Positions 9,068 through 18,596 of a stretch of 64,000 nucleotides of DNA are shown one piece after another (position 1 is the stretch's first letter; the number at the start of each line of letters is the position of its first letter). Under the pieces are notes generated by a model. It was not told the origin of the DNA and did not search any database. It saw nothing but the letters and a program-made list of their open reading frames with translations. Source of the stretch: Spirirestis rafaelensis WJT71-NPBG6 (lineage in GTDB: Bacteria; Cyanobacteriota; Cyanobacteriia; Cyanobacteriales; Nostocaceae); the NCBI GenBank assembly GCA_019359015.1, contig JAHHID010000021.1:26390-90389 (forward strand). Direction: 5' to 3'. A program made the position numbers and the translations under genes.

Positions 9068-9601
9068 ATGACTGCAAGTTCCAATAAAAACGATTCTCAA
9101 GCCCAGACCGAAACAACTCAAAAAGCGGTGGAAGCGTTTAACAAGCTAGATACTGATGCGAAATTAGCTTGGTTTTATTTTGTCTATAAAAAAATGGGTA
9201 GTTCAATTACTCCAGCGGCACCGGCTGCTGCGGAACCAGAACTAGCACCATTATTGCTAGGAGATTATTATGAATTGTCTGAAGAACAGCAATTAAACGT
9301 TATGCGGGATATTGTTAACCGCAAAGATACAGAATATTCTCGTGCTTATGGCGCTATCAAAGAAAATAACCAGCTATTGGTTTGGTATGCTTGGGCAATA
9401 GGTATGGATGAGAAAAAAATAGTTGGGATACCAGAAGATTACAATGCTAGTGAGGAGATAAATAATCTAGTTTCCCAAACAGAAAAACTCGAATTTGAAG
9501 AGCAAATGTCAATATTTAGAACAATTGTCGGTCATATGGGCTACACCGATGTCAAGCCGATTGAGACGCAAGCACAAACTGGTAAAACGTCAAGTCTTTA
9601 A
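9068..9601 (+). CDS. Helical carotenoid protein (OCP N-terminal-domain homologue)
   Basis: 177 residues, matching only the all-helical N-terminal domain of the orange carotenoid protein. Family stretches are LAWFYFVYKKMGSSITPAAP near residues 36-55, the second-repeat segment LLVWYAWAIGMDEKKIVGIP near 113-132, and the closing FRTIVGHMGYTD. Such HCPs bind a ketocarotenoid and quench singlet oxygen, and some quench phycobilisomes. The OCP C-terminal (NTF2-like) domain is absent, as expected for this family. It has its own promoter region of about 250 bp and is convergent with the efflux ATPase gene. Confidence 0.93.
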   Translation: MTASSNKNDSQAQTETTQKAVEAFNKLDTDAKLAWFYFVYKKMGSSITPAAPAAAEPELAPLLLGDYYELSEEQQLNVMRDIVNRKDTEYSRAYGAIKENNQLLVWYAWAIGMDEKKIVGIPEDYNASEEINNLVSQTEKLEFEEQMSIFRTIVGHMGYTDVKPIETQAQTGKTSSL

Positions 9602-9636
9602 TTAATAGAACTTGCGCTAGCGGTAGGTGATTATTT

Positions 9637-9685
9637 GTAGTAAGCGTGAATAGCGCCTATTTGAAGTAGGCTTTGTACTTACTAC
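9637..9685. repeat. Palindromic repeat overlapping the ATPase stop codon
   Basis: GTAGTAAG at 9637-9644 pairs with CTTACTAC at 9678-9685, with a second inner pair CCTA/TAGG. The TAG stop of the minus-strand ATPase gene (9682-9684) is part of the right arm. It lies between convergent genes and may also stop transcription. Confidence 0.65.
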
Positions 9686-10506
9686 ATGTGAGTTAAGTCG
9701 GATGGTTTCATGTTGGAGTGTACCACTTGACCATCGCGAAACCAAACTATGCGTTGAGTTTGGCGGGCAACTTCTGGCTCATGAGTTACCATAACAACGG
9801 TCATACCACTAGCGTTAAGTTCGCTAAAGATATCTAATACTTCTTGGGTTGTGCGGGAATCAAGTGCGCCGGTGGGTTCATCAGCCAGGAGGACGACGGG
9901 ACGGTTGACAATGGCACGAGCGATCGCTACTCTTTGTTGTTGTCCTCCTGATAGTTGAGTTGGTTTGTTGTTCAGACGGTTTTCTAAGCCTACTCTACGA
10001 AGTGCTTCGGCTGCGTGATCGCGTCTTTCGCTGTTACTCACACCCGCATACACCATCGGCAAAATTACATTTTCTAATGCCGATAGTTGGGGCAATAAGT
10101 GGAATTGTTGAAACACAAATCCTAACTTTTTGTTGCGAATATGCGCCAACGGACCATCGTCTACTTGTGCCACATCAACATTATCTAAATAATAATGTCC
10201 TGATGTGGGGCGATCCAGACAACCGATAATATTCATTGCCGTCGATTTACCAGAACCAGAAGGTCCCATAATCGAACAATATTCACCTTCTTTTATAATC
10301 AGGTTGACATCATTAAGTGCCTTGACCTCTGTTTCACCGCTACCATAAATTTTAAAGACATTCTCAATCCGAATAATCGTAGTTTTTTGAGAAAGTGATG
10401 ATTCAGGAGTAGAGACGCGATTAATCGCGTCTTTACCGGAGTTAGGAGTTAAAAGTGAGGAGTTAAAATTATTTTTTTTTTCCATATTCATGATGTTTTC
10501 ATCCAT
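9682..10506 (-). CDS. ABC transporter ATPase, MacB/LolD type
   Basis: 274 residues. ATP-hydrolysing subunit of a tripartite efflux pump. Walker [10 protein letters not shown] (near residue 80), Q-loop [16 protein letters not shown], signature [15 protein letters not shown], Walker [14 protein letters not shown] and H-loop [10 protein letters not shown] are all present. The family normally begins close to [12 protein letters not shown] (about residue 44). The first 43 residues include a segment read from a 28-bp dispersed palindrome (10409-10436). Third gene of the adaptor-permease-ATPase operon, 75 bp after the permease; that spacer holds another copy of the palindrome family (about 10544-10571). 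Confidence 0.93.
   Translation of the reverse strand: MDENIMNMEKKNNFNSSLLTPNSGKDAINRVSTPESSLSQKTTIIRIENVFKIYGSGETEVKALNDVNLIIKEGEYCSIMGPSGSGKSTAMNIIGCLDRPTSGHYYLDNVDVAQVDDGPLAHIRNKKLGFVFQQFHLLPQLSALENVILPMVYAGVSNSERRDHAAEALRRVGLENRLNNKPTQLSGGQQQRVAIARAIVNRPVVLLADEPTGALDSRTTQEVLDIFSELNASGMTVVMVTHEPEVARQTQRIVWFRDGQVVHSNMKPSDLTHM
10409..10436. repeat. Dispersed 28-bp palindrome inside a coding region
   Basis: GTAGAGACGCGATT followed by its near-perfect reverse complement (AATCGCGTCTTTAC). Relatives with the same GTAGAGAC arms lie at about 10544-10571, 18208-18236, 26722-26751 and 50387-50414. This copy is translated as part of the N-terminal extension of the ATPase. Confidence 0.85.
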
Positions 10507-10581
10507 ATATTTAAATTGTTTTCAACTGTAATAAATCTCTTTAACAGACGCGATGTTCCTCGCGTCTCTACAAATACTTTT

Positions 10582-11799
10582 TTAAGCACTACGTAGCGCG
10601 ACAATCGGATCAAGTTGAGCAGCGCGACGTGCGGGGACAACACCAAAGAACAAACCAATACCACCAGAAATGCTAACTGCAAAAGCGATCGCTACAGGAG
10701 AAATTGCCGCTTCTAAAGGAGTCAGCGCTCCTACTAGCATAATGCCACCGATACCAATTCCAGTGCCAATTAAGCCACCAGCGGCTGAGACAATTACTGC
10801 CTCAATCATGAACTGTAGCAAGATATCTTGCTGAGTTGCGCCGATCGCTTTTCGCAATCCAATTTCTTGGGTGCGTTCGGTGACGGAAACAAGCATAATA
10901 TTCATGATGCCAATCCCACCGACGATTAAAGAAATGCCCGCGATCGCTGCTAGCATAATTGTTAACGCACCGGTAATTTGACCGACAGTTTGCAGTGCAT
11001 CCTTTTGAGTGCGGATGGTAAAGTCATTTTCATCAATTACTTTGTGTCGCAGTCGCAGCAAGTTAGTAATTTGAAACTCCGCTGCATCTACACTGTCTGA
11101 ATTCTTCGCCGAAGCGACGATATAAGTTACCTCCAATCCATAAGGAGAAGTCTTACCCACCAGTCGATTTGCCGAGGTGGTGACCGGTGTCATTGCTGCT
11201 TCGTCGTAATCTGCCCCGACGCTGGAACCTTTTGCTCCTAGTACTCCAATTACTTGAAAGCTGGCATTTTTGATTCGCATTTGCTGCCCGATGGGGTTAG
11301 CATTACCAAAAAGTTTTTCTGCCAAATCAGCACCCAACACAACAACTTGGTTGCTGCGCTTCATGTCTATATCGGTGAAAAACCGTCCTTTCGCAGTTTC
11401 AAAATCGCGCACTACTAAAAAGGAAGGAGTCGTACCAATGATGTTAACATCGGTGTTTCGGTTACGGTAAGTCACCACCTGTCTGCTGTTTAACTCGGCA
11501 GTCACACCCGCTATTGTTGGCACTTGAGAAGCGATCGCAACAGCATCTTCCAATACTAATGTTTTTGGCACATCACGGGAAATGCGCTCAGTTTCTTGAT
11601 TACCGGGAATTACAAATATTACGTTTGGTCCCAAGGACTCAAGTTGCTTATTAACATACTTTTGTCCACCTTGCCCGATGCCAATCATAGCAATCACCGA
11701 GGCATTACCGATCACAATACCCAACATTGTCAGGGCACTGCGTAACTTATTTGATAGCAGAGTTGTCCCTGCCATTTTGACGCTTTCGAGAATGTTCAT
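10582..11799 (-). CDS. ABC transporter permease, MacB family
   Basis: 405 residues with the MacB layout: one membrane helix near residues 20-45 (SALTMLGIVIGNASVIAMIG), a large periplasmic domain of about 230 residues (LGPNVIFVIPGNQ onward), then three helices at about 280-305, 330-355 and 370-395. The loop ERTQEIGLRKAIGATQQDIL between helices 2 and 3 is the conserved coupling segment. MacB-type pumps use ATP to drive export of substrates from the periplasm through an outer-membrane channel. The start overlaps the adaptor stop by 4 bp (11796-11799), showing translational coupling. Substrate unknown. Confidence 0.93.
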   Translation of the reverse strand: MNILESVKMAGTTLLSNKLRSALTMLGIVIGNASVIAMIGIGQGGQKYVNKQLESLGPNVIFVIPGNQETERISRDVPKTLVLEDAVAIASQVPTIAGVTAELNSRQVVTYRNRNTDVNIIGTTPSFLVVRDFETAKGRFFTDIDMKRSNQVVVLGADLAEKLFGNANPIGQQMRIKNASFQVIGVLGAKGSSVGADYDEAAMTPVTTSANRLVGKTSPYGLEVTYIVASAKNSDSVDAAEFQITNLLRLRHKVIDENDFTIRTQKDALQTVGQITGALTIMLAAIAGISLIVGGIGIMNIMLVSVTERTQEIGLRKAIGATQQDILLQFMIEAVIVSAAGGLIGTGIGIGGIMLVGALTPLEAAISPVAIAFAVSISGGIGLFFGVVPARRAAQLDPIVALRSA

Positions 11800-13265
11800 T
11801 TTTTTTCTTGTTCTCGCGCCTTTTCGATCTTGTAATCTTTTGGAGGGTTAATAAAGACGCGATCGCCTTGTTTAACTCCCTCTAAAATCTGAGTTTGGTC
11901 TTTTATTTGCGAACCGATTGTAACTTCGCGAAACTGGGGTTTATTTTTATCATCTGGGATCAGCACACCCGTTTGACCTTTTTCAGTAACAATCGCCACC
12001 GTTGGTAATACTAAGGCATTTGATAAGCGATCGCCTAAGAACGTCAAATCAACATTTAAGCCAGAACGGAGTTGATCTGCGCCTGTATCAAGTGCAACCC
12101 GTATTTGAAAGGATGTTACACCTTGTTCTACCACTGCTTCTGGGGAAATTAGGCGTACACGTCCTTTAAAAACTTGATCTGGATAAGCATCGGCGACAAT
12201 TTCCACCGATTGTCCCTCTTTAATTCTGCCGATATCAGCTTCGGGGACTTGAGCTAGCACTTCTAAACCTCGTGCAACAGCGACAATTGAACTAGAAGTT
12301 GCTGACGCACTACTTGAAGCCGAAGTTGTCGGAGTGACAAACGCGCCAATGTTGGCATACTTCTGGGTGACAATTCCCGCAAAAGGTGCGCGGATAATCG
12401 TCTCTTCTAAATTTACTTGCTCTGCCTTCAATTGAGCCTGAGCTGACGCCACAGCTGCTTTCCGCTGATTAATTATTTCCGGACGGGTGCCATTTTCCAA
12501 CAACCGCAACTGCGCTTTTGCTTCTTCTACAGCTCCTTGGCGTTGAGCGATTTCTTCGGAACGGCTACCAGCTTGTTGCAGCGACAATCGTTTTTGCGCT
12601 TCTTGCAAATTAGCTTTGGCTGCATTGTCTTCGCTGACAGCTTGATCCAGTAGTTGTTTTTTTTCTGCACCTTGCTGGTACAAATATTGGTAACGCTTTA
12701 CTTGTTCGTTGGTATAGTTCACCTTTGCTTGAGCTGCATCTACCAAAGCTTGAGCTTGAGCAATTTCTTGAGGGCGATTTCCCGCTTGTGCTTGGGCTAA
12801 TTGCGCTTGGGCTTGTGACAAACGCGCTTTCGATTGAGCAATTTCTTGGGGACGACTTCCGGCTTCAGCTTCGGCTAATTGAGCCTGAGATTGAGCTAAA
12901 GAAGCGTTAAATTGCTGGATTCTCGCTTCAATGCCTGCACTATCCATCCTGGCAAGAATTTGCCCTGTTTGCACGCGATCGCCTTGTTCAACATACAATT
13001 GTTTTAAGGTTCCCGGATTTTTCGGGCTAATGTTCACGCTTTGAACCGGTACCACCTTACCACTAGTGTTAATCCGCAAAGTGACGTTTTTCGCTTCCAC
13101 TGGCACAGTTAGTTGCGTAATATCCTGTTTGCGTGTACCTTCATTTACAAACGTGTATGTCGTCGTTGCGCCAACAACCACCACCCCAGCTGCCATCATC
13201 CCCATCAGCCAGCGGAATGGATTTTTTACTTTACCAAATACAGGGACTTCTATGTGCGTAGTCAT
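11796..13265 (-). CDS. Periplasmic adaptor protein, MacA/HlyD family
   Basis: 489 residues. An N-terminal anchor (about 17-40, WLMGMMAAGVVVVGATTTYT) is followed by the first biotinyl-lipoyl half (VSINISPKNPGTLKQLYVEQGDRV region). A long coiled-coil hairpin follows, with repeated AQLAQAQAG-type heptads and the recurring RPQEIAQ element (about 110-290). The second lipoyl half (IIRAPFAGIVTQK) and beta-barrel domains end the protein. It bridges the inner-membrane pump to an outer-membrane channel. First gene of the three-gene operon. No channel gene is nearby, so a TolC-like protein must come from elsewhere. Confidence 0.92.
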   Translation of the reverse strand: MTTHIEVPVFGKVKNPFRWLMGMMAAGVVVVGATTTYTFVNEGTRKQDITQLTVPVEAKNVTLRINTSGKVVPVQSVNISPKNPGTLKQLYVEQGDRVQTGQILARMDSAGIEARIQQFNASLAQSQAQLAEAEAGSRPQEIAQSKARLSQAQAQLAQAQAGNRPQEIAQAQALVDAAQAKVNYTNEQVKRYQYLYQQGAEKKQLLDQAVSEDNAAKANLQEAQKRLSLQQAGSRSEEIAQRQGAVEEAKAQLRLLENGTRPEIINQRKAAVASAQAQLKAEQVNLEETIIRAPFAGIVTQKYANIGAFVTPTTSASSSASATSSSIVAVARGLEVLAQVPEADIGRIKEGQSVEIVADAYPDQVFKGRVRLISPEAVVEQGVTSFQIRVALDTGADQLRSGLNVDLTFLGDRLSNALVLPTVAIVTEKGQTGVLIPDDKNKPQFREVTIGSQIKDQTQILEGVKQGDRVFINPPKDYKIEKAREQEKK

Positions 13266-13695
13266 ATTATATAGTAGCCTATGAAAATTGATGCGGGTTG
13301 GTGATTGAGAAGCGCTTCAACAAGTTGAGGAAGTTACTAATCAAAAGTTGTGTAAGGGTTATCTTTTGAATTTTTCTGTGGTGCGGCAAATTCAGGATTG
13401 TCTGATTGAGGAAGATAAAAGATAATTTATATTTACTTAAGTTTTTTATCATACTAACCTGATGTACTGACAAATCACTTCACCTTAACGGGTGACTTTA
13501 GTCATGAGTTATCAGCCTGAAGACTGGGTATTGGGGACTGTGGACTGGGGATTGGAAAAGAAATGGCAAACAGACTTTTCCTAATCCCTAATCCCTAGTC
13601 CCTAGTCTCTAATGTAAAATTTAGCTGTCGCTCATAGCTTAGATCGTTTAAGCTAGCTGAAAGAATCTTTAGATTTGTGGTTAAGAGGCGTTAGT
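13266..13695. other. Intergenic region with heptamer repeats
   Basis: No convincing gene. 13515-13612 holds GGGACTG/GGGATTG units and, in the opposite sense, TAATCCC/TAGTCCC units, forming a loose inverted pair of heptamer arrays. The left part is AT-rich and should contain the promoter of the efflux operon on the minus strand. Confidence 0.6.
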
Positions 13696-14580
13696 GTGCC
13701 CAAATTAGTTAGATTAATTTCGCTTTTAGTTGCCTGTAGTTTATGTAGTTTGCCAAGAGCAGCTCATGCACAGGCATTGATTCCTCATACAGTGCAACTT
13801 GATACAGCTAAATTAGAGCAGCAGGGGTTGAGTCTGGCACAAGAAGCGGCTCAACTAGCACAGTTTAAACAGACGGAAATGGCTTTACCCAGAGCAAAGC
13901 TGGCAACTCAACTTGCTCCTAAGAACGATAAAGTATGGTTTCTCTTAGGCGGCTTGTATTTGCAAAACAAGCAGGTGGATACGGCGATTTCTGCTTTAAA
14001 TAAGGCACAATCTCTCAATCCCAAGAATGCTGACGTTCAGTTTGCTCTAGGTTCAGCTAATTTTCAGCAGGAAAAGTATGAAGCAGCGCTTGGGTATTAT
14101 CAAGCGGGTTTGAACTTAAAACCCAACGACTCAGAGGGCTTGTTTAATTTAGGCAATGCTTACTATAAGCTGAGTAGATTGCCAGAAGCGATCGCCCAAT
14201 ACAATAAAGCAGTAGCCGCTGACAAAAAATTCTGGCCCGCGATTAACAACGTCGGGTTAATTAACTACGAACAGGGCAATATCCCCGGCGCAATTAAGCA
14301 ATGGCAAACGGCTGTTGCCCTTGAGAAGCAAGCGGCAGAACCTTTATTAGCATTGGCAGTAGCTATGTATACTAAAGGCGATCGCGCTTCAGCTTTGGCA
14401 ATGGGAGAAGCTGCACTGCGAATCGACGAACGCTATGGTGATTTGAGTTTCCTCAAGGAGAATCTTTGGGGCAATCGCCTTTTAGCTGATACGAAAAAAT
14501 TCCTTGAATTACCTCGCATTCAAGATGCCCTCCAGCCAAAGGAAAACCCACCAGTCAATAGACAGCAGTCTCCAAAATAG
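13696..14580 (+). CDS. Secreted or periplasmic TPR-repeat protein
   Basis: 294 residues from a GTG at 13696, with AGAGG about eight bases upstream. A signal peptide is clear (VRLISLLVACSLCSLPRAAHA, cleavage near residue 26 before QALIP). At least five tetratricopeptide repeats follow, for example PKNDKVWFLLGGLYLQNKQV, NADVQFALGSANFQQEKYEA, DSEGLFNLGNAYYKLSRLPE and FWPAINNVGLINYEQGNIPG. TPRs mediate protein-protein contacts; no catalytic domain is seen. An alternative TTG start at 13675 would put seven residues before the signal peptide. The specific role is unknown. Confidence 0.85.
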   Translation: MPKLVRLISLLVACSLCSLPRAAHAQALIPHTVQLDTAKLEQQGLSLAQEAAQLAQFKQTEMALPRAKLATQLAPKNDKVWFLLGGLYLQNKQVDTAISALNKAQSLNPKNADVQFALGSANFQQEKYEAALGYYQAGLNLKPNDSEGLFNLGNAYYKLSRLPEAIAQYNKAVAADKKFWPAINNVGLINYEQGNIPGAIKQWQTAVALEKQAAEPLLALAVAMYTKGDRASALAMGEAALRIDERYGDLSFLKENLWGNRLLADTKKFLELPRIQDALQPKENPPVNRQQSPK

Positions 14581-14627
14581 TAGGAGGGGGAGAAGGGAAG
14601 AGTGGGAGAGGGGTTTCACTCATGTTA

Positions 14628-14707
14628 GACAAAAATGGACAGCCTTGCGCGTGAAATATTCATGGGGCATCACAGACAGTCTATGTAGAAGGCTGTCCAT
14701 TTTTGTC
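14628..14707. repeat. Perfect 19-bp inverted repeat with 42-nt loop
   Basis: GACAAAAATGGACAGCCTT (14628-14646) is matched exactly in reverse complement at 14689-14707. The loop (14647-14688) can form a short inner GTGA/TCAC pair. Purine-rich and pyrimidine-rich tracts outside the arms are also loosely complementary. It follows the TPR gene and could be a terminator-like hairpin, but no U-tract follows. Confidence 0.8.
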
Positions 14708-14876
14708 CAGGTTCAGTCCAAGGGGGGACAGGGAAAAATTTCTCCTCCACTCTTCCACTCCCCCACTCCCAATTCCCCCCTTGCTAAAAAGCCCATTTAA
14801 CAGTACATCTATACTAAGTTAGTAAAGTAAACAGTCGCCCAACATATTGAGGGGCGACTGTTACTAAATAAAATTG

Positions 14877-15281
14877 TTAATTGTCCTGTTTAGGTAGCAA
14901 TGCGATAATTTGGTCAACAAACTGTTGATGGTCAACAACTGGTTTAGAGATGTAACCATCAGCACCGCTTTGCTTGAGAAAGTTCTCGCGATCGCCTTCC
15001 ATCGCGTGTGCAGTTACCAAAATAACAGGTAGATTTGCTGTTTGTGGATCTGATTTCAACATTTGTGTAATCTTGATACCATCAACAGATTTACCTTGGT
15101 AAACACTTCGTGAGAGAGAAACATCCATCAAAATGATGTCTGCTTCACCTGAAGAGGCAATTTTCATTACCTCTTCTACATTTTCAGTGTGTTTCACCTC
15201 CAAGCCACCGCGCTTGGTCAAAATTTTGGAAAAAACACGAGCATTAATCAGATCGTCTTCGACAATCAAAACAGTTTTCAT
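14877..15281 (-). CDS. Single-domain response regulator (CheY-like)
   Basis: 134 residues, receiver domain only. The acidic pair ED at residues 8-9, the phospho-acceptor Asp in IILMDVSLS (about residue 53), the Thr in ILVTAHA and the Lys in YISKPV are all present. Single-domain receivers of this kind relay phosphate to partners or gate motility and development; the cognate kinase is not adjacent. A 12-residue insertion after the phospho-Asp loop (SRSVYQGKSVDG) resembles the DivK/Rcp-like group. Divergent from the gyrase-type gene. Confidence 0.9.
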   Translation of the reverse strand: MKTVLIVEDDLINARVFSKILTKRGGLEVKHTENVEEVMKIASSGEADIILMDVSLSRSVYQGKSVDGIKITQMLKSDPQTANLPVILVTAHAMEGDRENFLKQSGADGYISKPVVDHQQFVDQIIALLPKQDN

Positions 15282-15511
15282 GAGAATTTAACTTATAGGG
15301 GTAAGGGGTATTACCACGTCGTTCAAAACAGTTGTCTGCCTACTTTAAAAGAATCAATGTGTATTCCCGTCATATGACCGATAATACTACTGATTTTTGC
15401 CTTATGACTGTCAAGATTTTGTGTTTGATTTCATTTGATCCGTTATGCTGTGGTTGCTGCTGTGTTCATTTATAGAGATTTTTGTGTAGTGAAAATTCAG
15501 GGAAAAAACTC

Positions 15512-18028
15512 ATGGCAAAACAGTTAAACCTTCTCTCAACGGGACAGGTAATCACCACAGCCCTGCACACGGAGATGCAGCGGTCTTACCTTGAATATGC
15601 CATGAGTGTGATTGTCGGGCGGGCGTTACCAGACGTGCGTGATGGCTTAAAACCAGTGCATCGGCGCATTTTATATGCCATGCATGAACTCGGTTTAACC
15701 CCTGACAGACCCTATCGTAAGTGCGCTCGTGTAGTCGGAGACGTACTGGGTAAATATCATCCCCACGGCGACCAATCGGTTTATGACGCTTTGGTAAGGT
15801 TGGTGCAGGAGTTTTCCAGTCGTTATCCCTTATTGGCAGGACATGGCAACTTTGGCAGTGTGGATAACGACCCACCCGCAGCGATGCGCTACACAGAAAC
15901 GCGCCTTGCAGCTATCAGCCATGAGGGAATGCTGACTGAAATTGGTGAAGAAACAGTCGAATTTATCGGTAACTTCGATAATTCCCAGCAAGAACCAACA
16001 GTGCTACCAGCACAGTTACCGTTCTTGTTGCTAAATGGCTGTGCGGGGATTGCGGTAGGGATGGCGACGAATATTCCACCGCACAACTTAGGAGAAGTAG
16101 TTGATGGGTTAATTGCCTTAATCGACAATCCTGATTTAAGTAATGAAAAATTATATCAGTTAATTCCGGGTCCAGATTTTCCCACCGGGGGAGAAATCAT
16201 TGGTGATGCTGGCATTCGCGAGGCATACAGCACAGGCAAGGGTAGTATTGTGCTGCGAGGAGTTGCCCAAATAGAGGAAATTGCACCAGTTAGGGGTAGC
16301 AAACGGCGAACAGCAATTATCATCACAGAATTGCCTTATCAAGTGAATAAGGCAGCCTGGATTGAGAAAGTAGCGGAATTAGTCAATCAAGGTCGCTTGC
16401 AAGGAATCTCCGATCTTCGGGATGAAAGCGATCGCGAAGGTATGCGCGTGGTTATTGAACTTAAGCGCGATACTAAAGAACAAGATGTTCTCCAGCATTT
16501 GTATCACCAAACCGCTCTGCAAACTAATTTTGGGGCAATTCTTTTAGCGATCGTTGATGGACAACCGCGGCAACTAAGTTTACGTCACCTCCTGCAAGAG
16601 TTTTTAAGCTTCCGCGAACAGACTCTCAACCGTCGCTACACTAATGAATTGCAAAATGCACAGAGTCGGCTGCATTTGCTCGACGGCTTGCTAAAAGCAT
16701 TATCTAATTTAGATGATGTGATTGAAATTTTGCGGCAAGCAGCTGATGGTGCTAGCGCAAAAATCGATCTGTGTAGCCTGCTGGATTTGACTGAAGTCCA
16801 AGCAGATGCAATTTTAGCTATGCCCCTGCGACGTCTCACCAGTTTAGAACAGCAAAATTTACAACGGGAATTTGAGCAATTAACTGAAGAAATTGAATTA
16901 TTGCAACGGTTGCTCAACGACAGAAAAGAGTTACTCAAGGCACTGAAAAAAGACTTGCGTAGTCTCAAGCGCAAGTACAGCGATGCTCGTCGTACCAAAC
17001 TTTTAGCTCTTGATAGCCAAACGAAGGGACAGCAAGACGACCAGACTAAAAGACAACCAGATAAGGAGAATCCCAAATCCCAAATCCCAAATCCCAAATC
17101 AGAAGACCCAGCAGAAGAAGTTGTTTTAGAGTTTAGCCAGCGGGGGTATGTTCGCCGTACTCAACCATCAGCTAAAAAGCCCAAAGCTGACAACGGTTTG
17201 CCGGATAATGACTTCATTATCCAAACAGCAGTAACTGATACAGACAAAGAGTTAATGGTATTAACTAGTGGTGGCAAAGTCTACCCTGTGAACGTGGGAG
17301 ACATTCCCCCAACTACTGGACGTTTTCCACGGGGAAAACCCTTGATAACCATGCTCAGTAATACTGCTCAAGGCTCTCAAGAACCTGTTATCAACCGCTT
17401 TGTGCTACCAGAAAACCCCGAAACTTCTCAAATAATTCTTTTGACAAAGCTGGGACGAATTAAGCGCCTCTCCCTTGGGGAATTGACTAACCTGACTCGT
17501 CGCGGAATTACAATTTTAAAGCTGAAAGACGATGATGAATTGTTATTTAGCCAATTCACTACTCCTGGAGAACATCTGATTGTTGCCAGTTCCGGTGGGC
17601 GACTGTTGCGGTTTCCGGTAAATGATGAACAACTAGCGATTATGGGTCGTACTGCTGTCGGGTTGCAAGCATTACGGCTGTTGAAACATCAGCAAATGGT
17701 CGGCTGTGTAACATTTGCTAAGGATAATAATTTGTTGTTGGTTACTCAAGAAGGATATGCCAAACGAATACCAGTGAAGGATTTCAAACTAGCTAATCGC
17801 GGTGATTTGGGTACGCAAGCGCTGAAGTTCAAAAATAAAACTGACAACTTAGCTGGTATGGTAATGGCGATCGCTTCTTCTGAGGTAGCGCTAGTAACAA
17901 ATCGAGAGCGGGTAGTGCGCCTTTCGATAGAAACCGTACCTTTATTAGGCAGAGACGCTACAGGTGAAAGCGTTCTCCAGCTTAACCGCGATGAAAAAAT
18001 CATCACTGTTGCCGAAGTGCGTTCTTAA
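15512..18028 (+). CDS. Type IIA topoisomerase subunit A (GyrA/ParC type)
   Basis: 838 residues from ATG 15512 (AGGGAA about 10 bases upstream). The breakage-reunion domain is complete, with catalytic Tyr127 in AAMRYTETR and [13 protein letters not shown] at 80-92. The C-terminal half has beta-pinwheel blades (for example [21 protein letters not shown]). The GyrA box QRRGGKG is not present where it would follow GYVRRTQPS, so the protein may not wrap DNA like true gyrase and could act in decatenation. Cyanobacteria commonly carry two A-type paralogues with one gyrB. The position equal to E. coli Ser83 is Gln88. A low-complexity linker near residues 510-530 is encoded by a heptamer repeat. Confidence 0.9.
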   Translation: MAKQLNLLSTGQVITTALHTEMQRSYLEYAMSVIVGRALPDVRDGLKPVHRRILYAMHELGLTPDRPYRKCARVVGDVLGKYHPHGDQSVYDALVRLVQEFSSRYPLLAGHGNFGSVDNDPPAAMRYTETRLAAISHEGMLTEIGEETVEFIGNFDNSQQEPTVLPAQLPFLLLNGCAGIAVGMATNIPPHNLGEVVDGLIALIDNPDLSNEKLYQLIPGPDFPTGGEIIGDAGIREAYSTGKGSIVLRGVAQIEEIAPVRGSKRRTAIIITELPYQVNKAAWIEKVAELVNQGRLQGISDLRDESDREGMRVVIELKRDTKEQDVLQHLYHQTALQTNFGAILLAIVDGQPRQLSLRHLLQEFLSFREQTLNRRYTNELQNAQSRLHLLDGLLKALSNLDDVIEILRQAADGASAKIDLCSLLDLTEVQADAILAMPLRRLTSLEQQNLQREFEQLTEEIELLQRLLNDRKELLKALKKDLRSLKRKYSDARRTKLLALDSQTKGQQDDQTKRQPDKENPKSQIPNPKSEDPAEEVVLEFSQRGYVRRTQPSAKKPKADNGLPDNDFIIQTAVTDTDKELMVLTSGGKVYPVNVGDIPPTTGRFPRGKPLITMLSNTAQGSQEPVINRFVLPENPETSQIILLTKLGRIKRLSLGELTNLTRRGITILKLKDDDELLFSQFTTPGEHLIVASSGGRLLRFPVNDEQLAIMGRTAVGLQALRLLKHQQMVGCVTFAKDNNLLLVTQEGYAKRIPVKDFKLANRGDLGTQALKFKNKTDNLAGMVMAIASSEVALVTNRERVVRLSIETVPLLGRDATGESVLQLNRDEKIITVAEVRS
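17069..17100. repeat. In-frame heptamer repeat (ATCCCAA) inside the topoisomerase gene
   Basis: Four to five copies of the 7-base unit ATCCCAA encode [11 protein letters not shown] in the linker between the core and the C-terminal domain of the GyrA/ParC-type protein. The same kind of repeat is found between genes nearby. Three copies make 21 bases, so changes by multiples of three copies keep the frame. Confidence 0.85.
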
Positions 18029-18067
18029 GCAGGGTGATGCTCATTGTGCGACAAGCTAACTTGCAGT

Positions 18068-18101
18068 AAATCGAGGCGTGGTTGAACCAGCGCCTCGATT
18101 T
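18068..18101 (+). terminator. Hairpin downstream of the topoisomerase gene
   Basis: AAATCGAGGCG (18068-18078) pairs exactly with CGCCTCGATTT (18091-18101) across a 12-base loop. It lies 40 bp after the stop codon. The T-tract is weak (TTTGCTG), so termination is likely but not certain. Confidence 0.6.
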
Positions 18102-18538
18102 GCTGTATGAAGTTGGTGATATTAAAGCTGAAACCAACTATAAATTTTTGCAAAGTTAATTTTTCTCACAAAGTTTAATCTTTAAATCCACAAAACTCAC
18201 CTGAGTAGTAGAGACGTTCCGCCGGAACGTCTCTACTATTTAAATGCAAATAATTACTACTAATTTAAAGGACTGTGTAGAGCGGCATCCACACATAACA
18301 TGAAAGCTAAAGTAAAAAAACTTGATATCTGACACTAAAATAGATAATCTAGTTGCAACTAGATATCAATAAATATAATTAATTGTGACAAAGGAAAACT
18401 GAAAAGCTCTGTAACCTGAGCCTTGGTGATTCGCCTTCAAGTGGATTCCTTAGTCTGTTCTTAATATCAGTGATTGCTATCAAAGTCAAAAAAACATCAT
18501 AAAATTTTAAATATTATGTTGCATTTGGGAAAAATATT
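18102..18538. other. Intergenic region upstream of the hli gene
   Basis: No gene recognised. 18208-18236 is a dispersed palindrome (GTAGAGACGTTCC arms around GCC). The rest is AT-rich, as expected for a long promoter region or 5' leader. Confidence 0.5.
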
Positions 18539-18556
18539 GTTATATTAGTTTACATA
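18539..18556 (+). promoter_or_regulatory. HLR1-like RpaB-binding site
   Basis: GTTATATTAGTTTACATA fits the HLR1 consensus (G/T)TTACAWWNN(G/T)TTACAWW with one mismatch (T for C in the first half). HLR1 is the binding site of the response regulator RpaB, which represses high-light genes in low light. The site lies 40 bp before the start codon of the hli gene, the class of gene where it is expected. Confidence 0.6.
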
Positions 18557-18596
18557 GAGTAACAAAGTTTCGTAAATCCACTTTGGAGTCCCAACC

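Noticed and set aside
13279..13473. 64-codon minus-strand frame upstream of the adaptor gene
   Set aside because: AT-rich, no start signal, no domain, and it lies in the promoter region of the efflux operon.
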